From Magnolia sinica (lineage: Eukaryota; Streptophyta; Magnoliopsida; Magnoliales; Magnoliaceae): DNA of 64,000 nucleotides. The DNA lies in contig NC_080575.1 of NCBI RefSeq assembly GCF_029962835.1, positions 62,847,493 through 62,911,492 of the forward strand, read 5' to 3'. This document shows, piece by piece, positions 49,950 to 62,958 of the stretch. A program made the position numbers and the translations under genes. Every line of letters starts with the position of its first letter. Positions within the stretch are counted from its first letter, which is position 1. The notes under the pieces are model-generated. The model was not told the origin of the DNA, searched no databases, and saw only the letters and a program-made list of their open reading frames with translations.

Positions 49950-52145
49950 TGTTGAGGGTCAAATATTGCATATCAGACCCATTTATTGCATAGATATACA
50001 CGCATGATACCGTTTAATAGCCTGATTTAATTGTATTTGTAATGCAGAGTGTATGTACGAGCCTGGACTGAAATGGGTGCTTAAAGCATGGACTTAACGC
50101 TCTGATGACACCAAAGCGTGGGACGGACTCCAGAGACCCAAGATCAACAGAATTACACATCAGGGACCCAAGAAAATCAAGGAATTGAAGCTCAGGTGGC
50201 CTGAAAAGTGTCCAGAATGCAAGATCATAGGGTTCCCACCATCTAATCAGTTCGAAACTTCATACGTGGCCTGAGGACCATAAACTAACCGTACACGTCA
50301 AATTTCAGCCATTGGATCCTCGTGAAAGTGGCTGAACTAACAGATCAGTCCATAAAATCCTGATTTGGGGCCCACCCGCTGTCCAGATACGCTTTAACTT
50401 TGGTCCCCACGGTTCAAATGAAATGGAGAACAAGATGAATGGTGTGGATTTCTCATAATCATTATACAGTGTATATACTACACTTTTTGCACTAAGAGTG
50501 CATGGCAACACAGGGACGTGAACTCTGTTTACGTGAACTCCGTTTCTGTCATGAAACAGAAACTGAGGATGATCTCAGTGGGCCATCATCATGGTCCAAA
50601 TGCTCAATCCGAGCCGTCCATCATGCAGAGGGGCTCGATTTAGCCAAACCCATGTTGACTTTATGCACTCATGCATGCACACTTGTTGGTTTCAATGGTC
50701 ACAAATGGACTGCCCTACAACTATTGCAGCTGATTTCTTTCGTGGGTCACGCCGAATCTGATCCAAAACCATCCCTTCCCAACTGAAATTTCGAGAGGAA
50801 TTCAATGGACGGCTTGGATCTCTCATTTGAAATAGACAGTGAGCCCCACCATGTCACAGCGAAAGCCTTTCGCAGGCCCTGTTTTAGCGCCGGACGCTGG
50901 CCGATTTTTTGCGAGCTGTGGTGTGTGTTCGGCGATGATCATGTGGCTAATCTGAACCGTCCATCATGAAAATGGTTTGCCGAAGATTAAAATCATGAAA
51001 GTATCAAAGGTTGGGGTGCACGTACGAACTCACAGTTCTCAGCCAAAGGAGAGCCCCTGCGTTACGAGATTAAAGGACAACATCGGTTTAGAGGGGTTGT
51101 GGGCCACTATGAGTGGATGTCCAAACAATCCACAACATCCATCTGTTAGGTCATTCAGAACCGTCCGTAGGGACGTTTTTTGGAAATACACCGTTGTGCA
51201 CAAACCAAGCCAACGGGATTCCAGCCGTTCCGGTTACACAAGCTGCGCAATCTCTGCAGGTGCGTAAACAAGCTTCCCAACCTATTCCTTTTGGGACTCA
51301 AGACTACCAGAGGGGTTTTCTATAAAGGAGAATAAAAAAGCTGGGAGGATTATTAAAAATTTCGAAGGGACGGTGGAGCAGACAGAGGAAGAGAGAGAGT
51401 ATTATTTTATTTGAATTTGTTTATTTCGGATTACTGCTTTTTTATTTTAAGATGATGTTTATTCTTGGCTAAACCTCTTAGCTAGGGCTAAGAGGTGAAG
51501 CCTGTAGCGAGATGGGAGATTTTACTGTGTGCCTTTAATTCATGAATTAAACTTGATTGTGGTTTAATTATTAAATGAATATTTTTCTTAGTCTTTAATG
51601 GTCTGTTGTGACTGAAATTACAATGGGTTTGCAATGGCTTTGAATATTTCTTTTCTCTTTTGATGTTTATGACGTCAGGAGGCCCTGTTGTTCACCATCG
51701 TCTCATGGGCATGGTAGGATGACAGTACCTTCCTGATCTTCATACATTGTTGATTGGTTGGTAATTAGTTTAATTCTATTGTTTACTTTGTCTCCTGGGC
51801 ATGGTTTGGTGATGGAATCCATTCTAATTCATATACCTTTCATCTCTTGAAAATCAAATCAAGTAAGTTCAGTTGAATTCCATAATCCTTGATGCAGGCA
51901 TAAGATCTCCCTGATCTCTACAAGTGGATCCTCTGAATCCCTAGTTCCTTTCCTCTGAATTCCTTAAAGTTTTAGATAATTCTTCCACAATTATTTCTTA
52001 AATTCTATTTGATTTAGATAGCATCTTAGTCTAGTTCTATTTCTACCTAGTTTCAGGACACGTACAAGTTTCAGTCCCTGTGGATTCGACCTCGGTCTTA
52101 CCGAGTTTATTACTACATCACAACCCTATACTTGGGGAGTGAACA
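49950..52145 (+). repeat. Athila array LTR B (middle, shared)
   Basis: It has the same ends as LTR A. It is a little shorter (2196 bp) because it lacks a stretch of about 42 bp that both outer LTRs retain. It serves as 3' LTR for copy 1 and 5' LTR for copy 2. No GAGAG duplication borders it. Confidence 0.92.
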
Positions 52146-52151
52146 AGTTTT

Positions 52152-52169
52152 TGGCGCCGTTGCCGGGGA
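52152..52169 (+). other. Primer binding site, tRNA-Asp type (copy 2)
   Basis: The same 18 bases, complementary to the tRNA-Asp 3' end as in copy 1, lie six bases after LTR B. Confidence 0.9.
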
Positions 52170-52887
52170 CTGACGGTTACGTTTTCTGGGATTAATTAGT
52201 TTTAGAATTAGGTTAGGATTAAGATTTACTTTAGGATAAAAGTTTTTATTTTATTTTATTTTATTTTATTCTATGTTTAGAACTTAACCTGTTTCCTGTT
52301 TTGTAGGATCCTGACATAAACTCCTAAATTGGTAATTCTTTCCTAAATTCTCTACTTTTTATGTTTTTAGAATTAAGGTTTAAATCTTAGAAATTTTCTA
52401 ATTCTAGTATCCTCTCATCTGTAGGAAATAGTTTAGTCTTAGAAACTAGGTTATTTCTTAATTAACTTTCTAATCTTAGAATCTAATTTGTTTCCTAATT
52501 TATCTTTAGAATTTTTGTTTAGAAACTAACCTTCCTATTTTGTAGGCCTTTAAGATAGAAATTCCTAATTCGGTAAGCTCCTTCCCTACTTTCTATTTTT
52601 TTTTAGTTCTCCTTTAATAATTTACTTTCTAGTTTAGATCTTCCCCAATTTACTTTAGAAACTTTCACTTTCTTTTAAGAATACCTTCTTTTAGAAATTA
52701 AATTACTGTTATTTTTCTTTTAAAGGATCGTTCTTCTCTTTTTAGAAACTGACTTATTTTGTTTTATTTTGCAGGTCCTTAACTTAGGGGCTTCAATTTG
52801 GTAATTTATTTCCAACTCTCTTTTCTTTCTAGCTTTTCTTTTCCTTTCTTAGGGTTAAGTCTTTAATTGAGGGCTGCGAGTGTTTTC

Positions 52888-55800
52888 ATGCCCAAGTGGG
52901 CCCGTGACAACACTCGACGTCTCTTGACTGAAGGAGGATTGGTTGAGGGGTTGACTATCCATCGCAGGACTAGACACCACTCGAAATCCCCTGAGTTAAG
53001 TGAAGTTATGGCTGAAGACCAACCTCCTCTACTTCCACCTAGGGTGGAGGATAACCAAGATGAGAATGAGGTGCAACAGGCACCCCCGCCTCGTACTTTA
53101 CGAGATTATCTACAACCGGCGGGAGTGAGTATGCCCTCATGCATGATTTTTCCTGAAAACACGGGACAAATGGACATCAAGCCAGGAGTTATCCAACTCC
53201 TTCCCAAATTCCATGGACTTGAATCAGAAAGTCCATATTTACATTTGAAAGAGTTCGATGAGATTATAGCTACATTATGTTTTCCTAATGTATCTGAGGA
53301 TACAATTAGGCTGAAACTCTTTCCTTTTTCCTTAAAAGAGAAAGCTAAGACGTGGTTACATTCACTGCGTCCTAGATCCATTGGCACATGGAACGACATG
53401 CAGAGGGAATTCATAAAAAAATTCTTCCCACATCATAAAACGATTACCCTCAGAAAAGCGATCATGAACTTTGCCCAAAAGGAAGATGAAACATTCTTCC
53501 AATGTTGGGAAAGGTTCAAAGATTTGGTCAGTTCATGCCCACAACACGGATTTGAAACGTGCCGCATTACAAATTTTTTCTATGATGGACTGACATCTTC
53601 CATGCGCCAAATGGTCGAGATAATGTGTAATGGGGAGTTCATTAATAAAGATGTTGACGAGGTATGGGATTACCTCGATAGTCTTGCTGAAAAACACAAT
53701 CATGGGACTATTACCCAAAGTCGAACACCACGTCTAGGCCGACTCAATTAAAGGAGAAAGGTGGATTATATCTCTTGAAAGAAGAGGATGATCTCAAGTG
53801 TAAAGTGACTACGCTCATAAGGAAAGTTGAGGCCATGGAAGGAAAGAAGGATAAGGTCAATGAAATTGTTTGCGGCATCTGTGACTACAACATTCACACA
53901 ACTGAAAACTGTCCTACAATACCCGCCTTTCGAGGAGTGTTGAATGAACAAGCCAATGCCGTAAACAACTATCAAAGACCTTTTACTGGACCTAACTCCA
54001 ATACATACAATCCTGGCTGGAAAAATCATCTAAACTTTAGTTGGAGGAATGGACAAACGGCAACCCCTCCAGGTTTCTTTAATCAAAATCCAAATCAAGT
54101 GAAACCCCAAGAGGAACCGGTTCAAAATCCCATACAAGAGCTGGCTCAGGCAATGCAGGGAATTACAGATTTTATGCAAAAGATAGACTCTCGTATGACG
54201 GTTATAGAAAAGGGGATGCTTCCTGCACAACCTCTCCCCAATCCTAAACCGCAGTACGAGATCAATGATCTCAGCTCTTCAAATCAGATGGGGCATGCTA
54301 AATCCATCAACACTCTTAGGAGTGGAAAGATCATTGATAAAACTCTTCCGGTTAGGCCTGAAAAGCCTCAAAAACCAAAAGAGGACAACAATGATGGATC
54401 CAGTGATGCCCCACAAAAATTAGAACCAGAACTTCTAGAGAAGTCAGTTGCTTCGTTCCCCCAACGGTTGGTTTCACCAAAACCTCTTTCTAACTCTCAG
54501 GATATCCTAGAGGTGTTGAAACAAGTGAAAGTCAACATTCCTCTACTTGATGTCGTGAAACAGATTCCTTCATATGCCAAATTTCTGAAAGACTTATGCA
54601 CGACCAAAAGATGAAAAATTATTCAAAAGAAAATCTTCTTGACTGAGAAAGTGAGTGCTATCTTAAAGCAAGACGTGCCACAAAATTCAAGGATCCGGTA
54701 GCCCAACCATATCATGTGTAATCGGGAACCATCGAATTGATCACGCACTTCTTGACTTAGGAGCAAGCGTCAATCTGATTCCCTACTCGGTATACAAACA
54801 GTTAGGTTTGAGTGAATTAAAACCCACCCTAACCACACTACAACTTGCTGATCGCTCTGTTCGTGTACCAAGAGGGATAATTGAGGATGTGTTAGTCCAG
54901 GTCGATAGATTTTACTACCCTGTAGATTTTATCATCCTGGACACCGAACCCATCAATAACATGAGCACTCAGATTCCCGTCATTCTTGGTCGCCCATTCC
55001 TTGCCACGTCAAATGCAATTATCAATTGCAGGAATGGTATCATGACTATGTCTTTTGGAAATTTGACATTGGAGTCAAACATTTTTTTCAATAACGGCAG
55101 CAACTCAGAGGATGATGACGATTTCCACGACATTAACATGATTGACTCTTTCGTGGAAGATACGACACCTCTAACCTTATCCTCCGACCATCTAGAGACG
55201 TGCCTGGCCTACTCCCATGATTTTGATGATGACATGATTAGGGAGACGTGCGCCTTGCTTGATACTGCGCCAGTACTTGAAGTTAACCGGTGGAGGCCAC
55301 AATTTGAAGAATTACCACAAACCGATGTAGTGCCTCTACCGTCTAACCTCAAGCCGCCGAAGCTTGACCTAAAACCTTTGCCCTCTGATTTGAAATATGC
55401 CTATTTAGGTCAAGATGAGACATACCCGGTGGTGATCTCTGCCCACCTGGAGAAAGAACAGGAGAGTATGCTTATATCTACTCTCATTGAGCATAAAGGA
55501 GCCCTAGGATGGACGATAGCGGACCTCAAAGGAATCGATCCCTCGATTTGTACTCATCACATATATCTTGATGATAATGCAAAACTGCTCGGCAACCACA
55601 ACGTAGACTAAATCCAAACATGAAGGAAGTGGTTAAGGCCGAGGTTCTTAAACTATTGGATGTGGGTATTATATACCCTATATCTGATAGTCAATGGGTG
55701 AGTCCAACTCAAGTGGTCCCTAAGAAGTCCGGAATCACCATCGTAGCCAATGCTAATAATGAACTCGTGCCAACTAGAGTCACTACTGGTTGGAGAATGT

Positions 55801-58257
55801 GCATTGACTACAGGAAGTTGAATACCGTCACGAGGAAAGACCACTTTCCTTTACCATTCATTGATCGGATCCTATAAAGGTTAGCTGCATTCCTATTACA
55901 GTTTCCTTGACGGGTATTCGGGCTACAACCAGATAGAGATAGCCCTGAAGACCAGGAAAAGACCACATTTACATGTCCCTACGACACCTTTGCTTATCGA
56001 AGGATGCCATTCGGACTATGTAATGCCCCGCCACCTTTCGATGTATGCTTAGTATCTTTTCCGATATGGTAGGGGCAATATCTAGAGGTCTTCATGGATG
56101 ATTTCTCTTTTTTTGGTCCATCTTTCAAGAAGTGCTTGGAAAGTCTTAAATGTGTCCGAAAAGATGTGAAGAAAAGAACTTGGTACTTAATTGGGAGAAG
56201 TGTCCTTTCATGGTTCAAGGGAATTGTCCTTGGGCATATCATCTCGTCAAAGGAATCGAGGTAGATAAGGCAAAAATCGATCTTATCTCTAACCTACCAC
56301 CACACAAGAACATGAGAGACGTGCGATCCTTCTTAGGACACGCAGGATTTTACAGGCGATTCATAAAGGACTTTAGTCTCCTCTCTCGTCCATTATGTAA
56401 TCTTCTTCAAAAGGATGTTCCGTACGAGTGGACTGAGCAATGCCAGGAAGCTTTCACCAAGCTTAAAGGCACATTAACCACTGCACCTATCATGCAGCCA
56501 CCCGACTGGAACCTTCCTTTTGAGCTTATGTGCGACGCTTCTGATTATGCTCTTGGGGCGGTCCTAGGCCAAAGAAAAGATAAGAAGCCCTACGTCATTC
56601 ACTACGCAAGTAGGACTCTAAATCCTGCCCAAGTGAACTACTCGACTACGGAAAAGGAACTCTTAGCCGTAGTGTTCGCCTTGGACAAATTTAGGTCCTA
56701 CCTGATTGGATCCAAGATCATTATATATACAGATCATGCGGCACTGAAGTATCTTCTTTCTAAGAATGATTCTAAACCCCGCTTGATAAGATGGATCCTT
56801 CTACTCCAAGAATTTGATTTGGAAATTAAAGATAAAAAGGGAGTAGAGAACGTAGTGGCCGATCACCTTTCTCGCCTTAATACCTCTGATTCCCTTGAGG
56901 CGACCCATATCAATGACATGTTCCCTGAGGAACAATTGTTTAGAGTCTCCCATTCACCTTGGTTCGCTAATATTGCTAATTTTCTTATCACAGGTTCTAT
57001 ACTAACACATTGGACTGCGCAAGATAAGAAGAAATTCTTTACCAAGGTGTGCAACTTTTTTTGGGACGATCCATATTTATTTAAATATTGCCCAGATTAA
57101 ATCTTAAGGAGATGTATGCCAGACGATGAGCATTAGAGTGTCATCTCCTTCTGTCACTCACAGGCCTGTGGTGGTCACTTTTCTGCTAAAAAGACCACGG
57201 CCAAGATTCTGCATGTGGCTTTTACTCGGCCCACTATGTTTAGGGACACTCATGAGTTTTGCAAAGCTTGTGAGCGTTGTCGAAATTGGGAGCATTGTCC
57301 CGTCGAAATATGATGCCTTTGAATCCCATTCTTATCATTGAAGCATTTGATTGGGGGCATCGATTTCATGGGACCATTCCCCAATCGTTTGGGAATTCTG
57401 GATATTTTGCTCGCCGTGGATTATGTCACTAAATGGGTCGAAGCGATTCCGTGTCGAAAGAATGACCATCGCACGGTCATTAAATTCCTAAAAGAAAACA
57501 TCCTTTCTCGATTCGGAACGCCTCGAGCCATCATTAGTGATGGGGGCTCACACTTTTGTAATAAACCATTTGAGAGCTTAATGAAGAAATACGGTATCTC
57601 TCATAAGGTGAGCACCCCATACCATCCTCAGACAAGTGGACAAGCTGAGATTTCTAATAGGGAAATTAAACACATTTTGGAGAAAACGGTTAACCCAGAT
57701 CGTAAGGATTGGTCAATCCGATTGACCGATGCCTTATGGGCATACCGTACTGCATTTAAAACTCCTATTGGAATGTCTCCCTTTAGACTTGTCTATGGGA
57801 AGGCTTGTCACTTGCCTGTGGAGCTGGAACATAAAGCGTACTGGGCGATCAAAAATCTTAATTTCAATCTGGACAACGCTGGCTCGCTACGCAAACTTCA
57901 ATTGAATGAACTTGAAGAAATCCGGAATGATGCGTACGATAATTCGAGAATTTACAAGGACAAGATGAAAGCATTTCATGACCAACACATTTTGCGAAAA
58001 TCATTCACGCCTGGTCAATAATTCCTTTTGTACTATTCTCAATTACATCTCTTTCCGGGTAAGCTTCGATCTCGTTGGACCGGCCCTTACATTGTTGTTA
58101 CTGTTTTTCCGCATGGGGTCGTTGAGATAAGAGATCCCGACAATGGCAAGGAGTTTAAAGTCAATGGACATCGATTGAAACCATTTGTCGAGAAATTTGA
58201 TTCAGAGGACATGTCCATGCCTCGATCGATCCTGTTTACCAGGATTAATCTCCTAGT
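52888..58257 (+). pseudogene. Gag-pol region of Athila copy 2 (broken fossil)
   Basis: It is collinear with the coding region of copy 1 and nearly identical in most stretches. The gag domain lies at about 52.9-53.7 kb, the zinc knuckle (CGICDYNIHTTENC) near 53.87 kb, and the protease about 54.7-55.4 kb. RT and RNase H occupy about 55.4-56.9 kb and the integrase about 57.1-58.25 kb. The frame is broken roughly ten times, so no full-length product is expected. Differences from copy 1 are unevenly spread, with patches of dense small changes between long identical stretches. Confidence 0.88.
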
Positions 58258-59580
58258 CCGATGGAGGTATAGGTAAGTTTCTGTTTTCTTAGGACTAGGG
58301 TAGTTGCTTTATTTGTCTGAAGACGGTAAACTTAGCGCTCCCGGGAGGCAATCCAACTCTTCATTTCATTTCATTTTTATCATTAGTTAGTTCAATGTTT
58401 GTGGGTAACATTAGCAAACCATCACGAGACTACAACTCGTCCACTAGGGGTAACCTAGGGGTTTAAAGGCTTGTTGCATACGCTAAATGCAATCGAGAGC
58501 ACCTGCGAAAGTGGTATAGGTAGGATTGTATTTTTGTTATTTTATTTGTTGGTTTCTCTCTTGTGCTGACCGCTCTTACGTAGAAATCTTTGAAAAGCCT
58601 CTTGATTCTTTCATTCAGGTACTATCTTTCCATCACTCTTATTTTTCCGTTGTCTCATGTGCATTGCATGTCTATTTCTTTTTACATTGAGGACAATGTA
58701 GATTTTAGGTTGGGGGTGGGAGATTAGGTCACCTAATCAGCATTTTCTTGGTCTTGAACAAAAGTTGTGAAAATTTTAAAAAAATTTCTGACATTTTGTT
58801 GAAGTCGAAGTGATTTTGACGGCCATCTAGGGCACTTAGAATTTCAAGATGCATGATGTTGGTACTTTATGACTCTTGGATTCAGTTATCTATTAAATTT
58901 CACAGCTAAGTTTGAATTATTAATCCATTATTAGAATTTGTAAACATTGGTTGAGTCATGAATTCGCAGGACACATCTCGCTTGCATATTAAGGTTTCAG
59001 TTCGATATTAAAGGATTAACTTGGGAAAACTTAAAGGATTGGGCAAATGGTCTTTACCTTAGGTTTGCTCCCTATAGGTGTAGATTTAATTCCCCATGAA
59101 TGATATGTGAAAAAGTTGGGTGTACAGACTTTACCTTAGGTTTGCTCCCTATAGGTGAGGATCTGATCCCTCTTCTTGGCGTTACTTCTAACGAAAAAAT
59201 TAAAAAAAAAAAAAATTTAAAAGAATAAAAAGATAATGTGTAAGCCAAGAAGAGTTATCGTGAATTCTCTCAGTTGTTACCAATGATATCCTTAAATATC
59301 AAGGAAAATCTTAATGTTGACAAGTCGAGATTAGATTATACATTCATGGATCTCAATGGTTAGAATTTTTCTAATTAATGGAATAATACTTTGAACTTGA
59401 TTATGAAGTTTACCATGTACTGGAGTCTAGGAGAAAGTAATATCCAACAGTTCATGAATCTAAAAGTTCTCGTATCTGGATTACTCTGCAAAATCACTCG
59501 AGTTTATAAATTGTTATGTAATTCTCAACTCATTTTTCGCATACTTTGCTCTGGGACTAGCAAAATGCTGGTTGGGGTTG
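58258..59580 (+). other. Post-pol region of copy 2
   Basis: It has the same layout as 48609-49949: the ACATTGAGGACAATGT hairpin at 58684-58699, the adjacent purine tract, the duplicated CTTTACCTTAGG unit, and the terminal polypurine tract at 59570-59580. No gene. Confidence 0.7.
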
Positions 59581-61802
59581 TGTTGAGGGTCAAATATTGC
59601 ATATCGACCCATTTATTGCATAGATATACACGCATGATACTGCTTAATGGCCCGATTAATCGTGTTTATAATGCAGAGTGTATGTCGAGCCTGGACCGAA
59701 ATGGGTGCTTAAAGCATGGACTTAACGCTCGATGACACCAAAGCGTGGGACGGACTCCAGAGACCCAAGATCAGAATTACACATCAGGGACCCAAGAAAA
59801 TCAAGGAATTGAAGCTCAAGTGGCCGAAAAGTGTCCCGAATGCAAGATCATAGGGTTCCCACCATCTAATCGATTCGAAACTTCATACGTGGCTCGAGGA
59901 CCATAAACTAACCGCACACGTCAAATTTCAGTCATTGGATCCTCGTGAAAGTGGTGAACTAACAGATCAGTCCATAAAATCTGATTTAGGGCCCACCTGC
60001 CAGATACGCTTTAACTTTGGTCCCCACGGTCAAATGAAATGGAGAACAAGATGAATGGTGTGGATTTCTCATAATCATTATACAGTGTATATACTACACT
60101 TTTTGCACTAAGAGTGCATGGCAACACAGGGACGTGAACTCTTTAGTGAACTCCGTTTCTGTCATGAAACAGAGACTGAAGATGATCTCAGTGGGCCATC
60201 ATCATGGTCCAAATGCTCAATCCGAGCCGTCCATCATGCAGAGGGGCTCGATTTAGCCAAACCCATGTTGACTTTATGCACTCATGCATGCACACTTGTT
60301 GGTTTCAATGGTCACAAATGGACTGCCCTACAACTATTGCAGCTGATTTCTTTCGTGGGTCACGCCGAATCTGATCCAAAACCATCCCTTCCCAACTGAA
60401 ATTTCGAGAGGAATTCAATGGACGGCTTGGATCTCTCATTTGAAATAGACAGTGAGCCCCACCATGTCACAGCGAAAGCCTTTCGCAGGCCCTGTTTTAG
60501 AACGCAACCCGATTTTTTGCGAGCTGTGGTGTGTGTTCGGCGATGATCATGTGGCTAATCTGAACCGTCCATCATGAAAATGGTTTGCCGAAGATTAAAA
60601 TCATGAAAGTATCAAAGGTTGGGGTGCACGTACGAACTCACAGTTCTCAGCCAAAGGAGAGCCCCTGCGTTACGAGATTAAAGGACAACATCAGTTTAGA
60701 GGGGTTATGGGCCACTATGAGTGGATGTCCAAACAATCCACAACATCCATCTGTTAGGTCATTCAGAACCGTCCGTAGGGACGTTCCCCTTTTTTTGGAA
60801 ATACACCGTTGTGCACAAACCAAGCCAACGGGATTCCAGCCGTTCCGGTTACGCAAGACAGCTAGCTGCGTAATCTTGGCAGCTGCGAAATCTCTGGAGC
60901 TGCGCAATCTCTGCAGGTGCGTAAACAAGCTTCCCAACCTATTCCTTTTGGGACTCAAGACTACCAGAGGGGTTTTCTATAAAGGAGAATAAAAAAGCTG
61001 GGAGGATTATTAAAAATTTCGAAGGGACGGTGGAGCAGACAGAGGAAGAGAGAGAGTATTATTTTATTTGAATTTGTTTATTTCGGATTACTGCTTTTTT
61101 ATTTTAAGATGATGTTTATTCTTGGCTAAACCTCTTAGCTAGGGCTAAGAGGTGAAGCCTGTAGCGAGATGGGAGATTTTACTGTGTGCCTTTAATTCAT
61201 GAATTAAACTTGATTGTGGTTTAATTATTAAATGAATATTTTTCTTAGTCTTTAATGGTATGTTGTGACTGAAATTACAATGGGTTTGCAATGGCTTTGA
61301 ATATTTCTTTTCTCTTTTGATGTTTATGACGTCAGGAGGCCCTGTTGTTCACCATCGTCTCATGGGCATGGTAGGATGACAGTACCTTCCTGATCTTCAT
61401 ACATTGTTGATTGGTTGGTAATTAGTTTAATTCTATTGTTTACTTTATCTCCTGGGCATGGTTTGGTGATGGAATCCATTCTAATTCATATACCTTTCAT
61501 CTCTTGAAAATCAAATCAAGTAAGTTCAGTTGAATTCCATAATCCTTGATGCAGGCATAAGATTTCCCTGATCTCTACAAGTGGATCCTCTAAATCCCTA
61601 GTTCCTTTCCTCTGAATTCCTTAAAGTTTTAGATAATTCTTCCACAATTATTTCTTAAATTCTATTTGATTTAGATAGCATCTTAGTCTAGTTCTATTTC
61701 TACCTAGTTTCAGGACACGTACAAGTTTCAGTCCCTGTGGATTCGACCTCGGTCTTACCGAGTTTATTACTACATCACAACCCTATACTTGGGGAGTGAA
61801 CA
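59581..61802 (+). repeat. Athila array LTR C (right)
   Basis: It has the same ends as LTR A and retains the 42-bp stretch missing from LTR B. Its first 450 bases carry an unusual density of small length differences; the rest is close to identical to LTR A. It is followed by GAGAG. Confidence 0.92.
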
Positions 61803-61807
61803 GAGAG
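61803..61807. repeat. Target site duplication of the Athila array, right (GAGAG)
   Basis: A perfect match to 40250-40254. Confidence 0.9.
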
Positions 61808-62324
61808 TCCACATAAAATCAGGAATCCACAAATTACTAAATCCCCAAATCCCTAAATCGGCATTGAGATTGAGAGAGATTGAGAGAGAGGGAGGGAGGG
61901 AGAGAGAGAGAGAGAGAAATACCTTACGGTCGTAAATGAGCTAGCCTTCAACCGAGCTGCATTGTGATGGGTCATCACGGTCCAGCAAAAATGAAAGATT
62001 TAAACAATAGCCAAAGGAATCAAACATACCTCGTCAAAAATTTCATGATCCAGCAAATATTGTGAACGTCCAACCCTGAACCTGCATTTCTCAAATGATT
62101 ACTCAATTAGCTCACCATTAAATAACCATAAACAGAAGGCATTGTAGTTGTTAACTCTCACCGTTCTTCTTCTCCTTCTCCTTCTTTTTCCTCTCCTTCT
62201 TGCAACGAAAGGGGGTTTTGAAAACCCTAGTGAGAGAGACAGAGAGGTTGGGAAACAGAGAAGGAAATGGAGCTAAGAGATAGAGAGAGGGTGAGGTAGC
62301 GCGAGAGATCGAGAGAGGGCTGAG

Positions 62325-62368
<44 letters not shown>

Positions 62369-62397
62369 GGGCGAGGGAGGTTGAGTCACGGGCGGAC

Positions 62398-62435
<38 letters not shown>

Positions 62436-62517
62436 TTTCCTTTTCACAAAAATGGTGCGCAGGAGAGGTGCGCGGGAGAGCGGATAAGATTTTAGGGGTT
62501 TTTTTATTTTAGGACTT
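61808..62517 (-). other. CACTA-2 interior, right of the Athila array: leader-like tract and candidate exon
   Basis: It resumes the AAATCCCTA segment (61840-61862) and a GA tract homologous to 5120-5440. Read on the minus strand, a long CT-rich leader (62440-62170) leads into 'CTAGGGTTTTCAAAACCCC', a Lys/Glu-codon-rich stretch and a donor-like GTGAGAG near 62160. This is the look of a plant gene's first exon. A 52-bp open piece with splice-like edges (62030-62081, FRVGRSQYLLDHEIFDE) follows. The protein is not recognised. GA microsatellites occupy 62326-62362 and 62401-62432. Confidence 0.35.
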
Positions 62518-62798
62518 GTGGGGCCCATCGTTGTATATGTTAATTATCCACTCCGTCCATTCATTTTAACGGCTCATTTTTAATATTCATCCAAAAAATG
62601 AGTCAGATCTAAGATTTAGGTGGACCACACCACATATTAACGATATAAATTTATTTTTTCATTCTTTCTCATGGTGTGGTCCACTTAGACTTTTGATCTT
62701 TCTAATTATTGGGTTCATGCATTAAAATAATATTTCAAAATTGATGGACCGATCAGATAAAATAAATATATTACAATGGGCCCCATGGAGCCCCTTAA
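62518..62798. mobile_element. MITE-like element with GTGGGGCCCAT ends
   Basis: A 280-base segment begins GTGGGGCCCATCG and ends ATGGGCCCCATGG. Its interior 'GTGGACCACACCAC..GGTGTGGTCCACTTAG' is of the same style as the MITEs at 3.6-5.1 kb. The ends are only roughly inverted. Confidence 0.45.
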
Positions 62799-62839
62799 GC
62801 ATCGTCCGTCTCTAATAAAGTCAGATTGAGAGGTATGCT

Positions 62840-62958
62840 TTAGCTACAGATTATGGAAGTTTTAGCTACGGATTATATCCGTAGCTAATTAGCTACGGAT
62901 TAAAGCCGTAGCCATAGACCTCTATAGTCTGTAGCCTTTGGTCATTTTTTTGGTAGTG
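62840..62958. repeat. CACTA-2 right subterminal repeats and terminus
   Basis: Four or five TAGCTACGGAT-type motifs, then CAAAGG on the opposite strand, then TTTTTTTGGTAGTG. Confidence 0.88.

Larger units (their letters stand above)
40255..61802 (+). mobile_element. Tandem Athila-like retrotransposon array: LTR-interior-LTR-interior-LTR
   Basis: Three LTRs of about 2.2 kb (40255-42487, 49950-52145, 59581-61802) alternate with two interiors of about 7.4 kb. Only the outermost ends carry the 5-bp duplication GAGAG; the middle LTR is bordered by the purine tract of one copy and the primer site of the next. This is the product expected from unequal exchange between LTRs of a single insertion, not two insertions. 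The tRNA-Asp primer site and the order Gag-protease-RT-RNase H-integrase place it in Ty3, non-chromovirus, Athila/Tat-like. LTRs look very similar by eye, so it is young. The first copy looks nearly whole with about three breaks; the second has roughly ten. Confidence 0.92.
31023..62958. mobile_element. CACTA-2: complete CACTA transposon with captured exons and a nested Athila array
   Basis: The termini are CACTACCAAAAAAAGGGGC on the left and, on the opposite strand of the right end, CACTACCAAAAAAATGACC. Both then have CAAAGGCTAC, and the element is flanked by ACA. Subterminal repeats of TAGCTACGGAT type occur at 31040-31350 and 62840-62940. Without the nested retrotransposon array the element is about 10.4 kb. 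The interior has a TTTAGG-like array, a 167-bp dimer and minus-strand exon fragments. No transposase gene is recognisable, so it is a gene-carrying non-autonomous CACTA. It sits in an LTR related to element M. Confidence 0.92.

Noticed and set aside
40255-61802. Two independent Athila insertions side by side
   Set aside because: Independent insertions would give four LTRs and two target duplications. There are three LTRs and one outer GAGAG pair.
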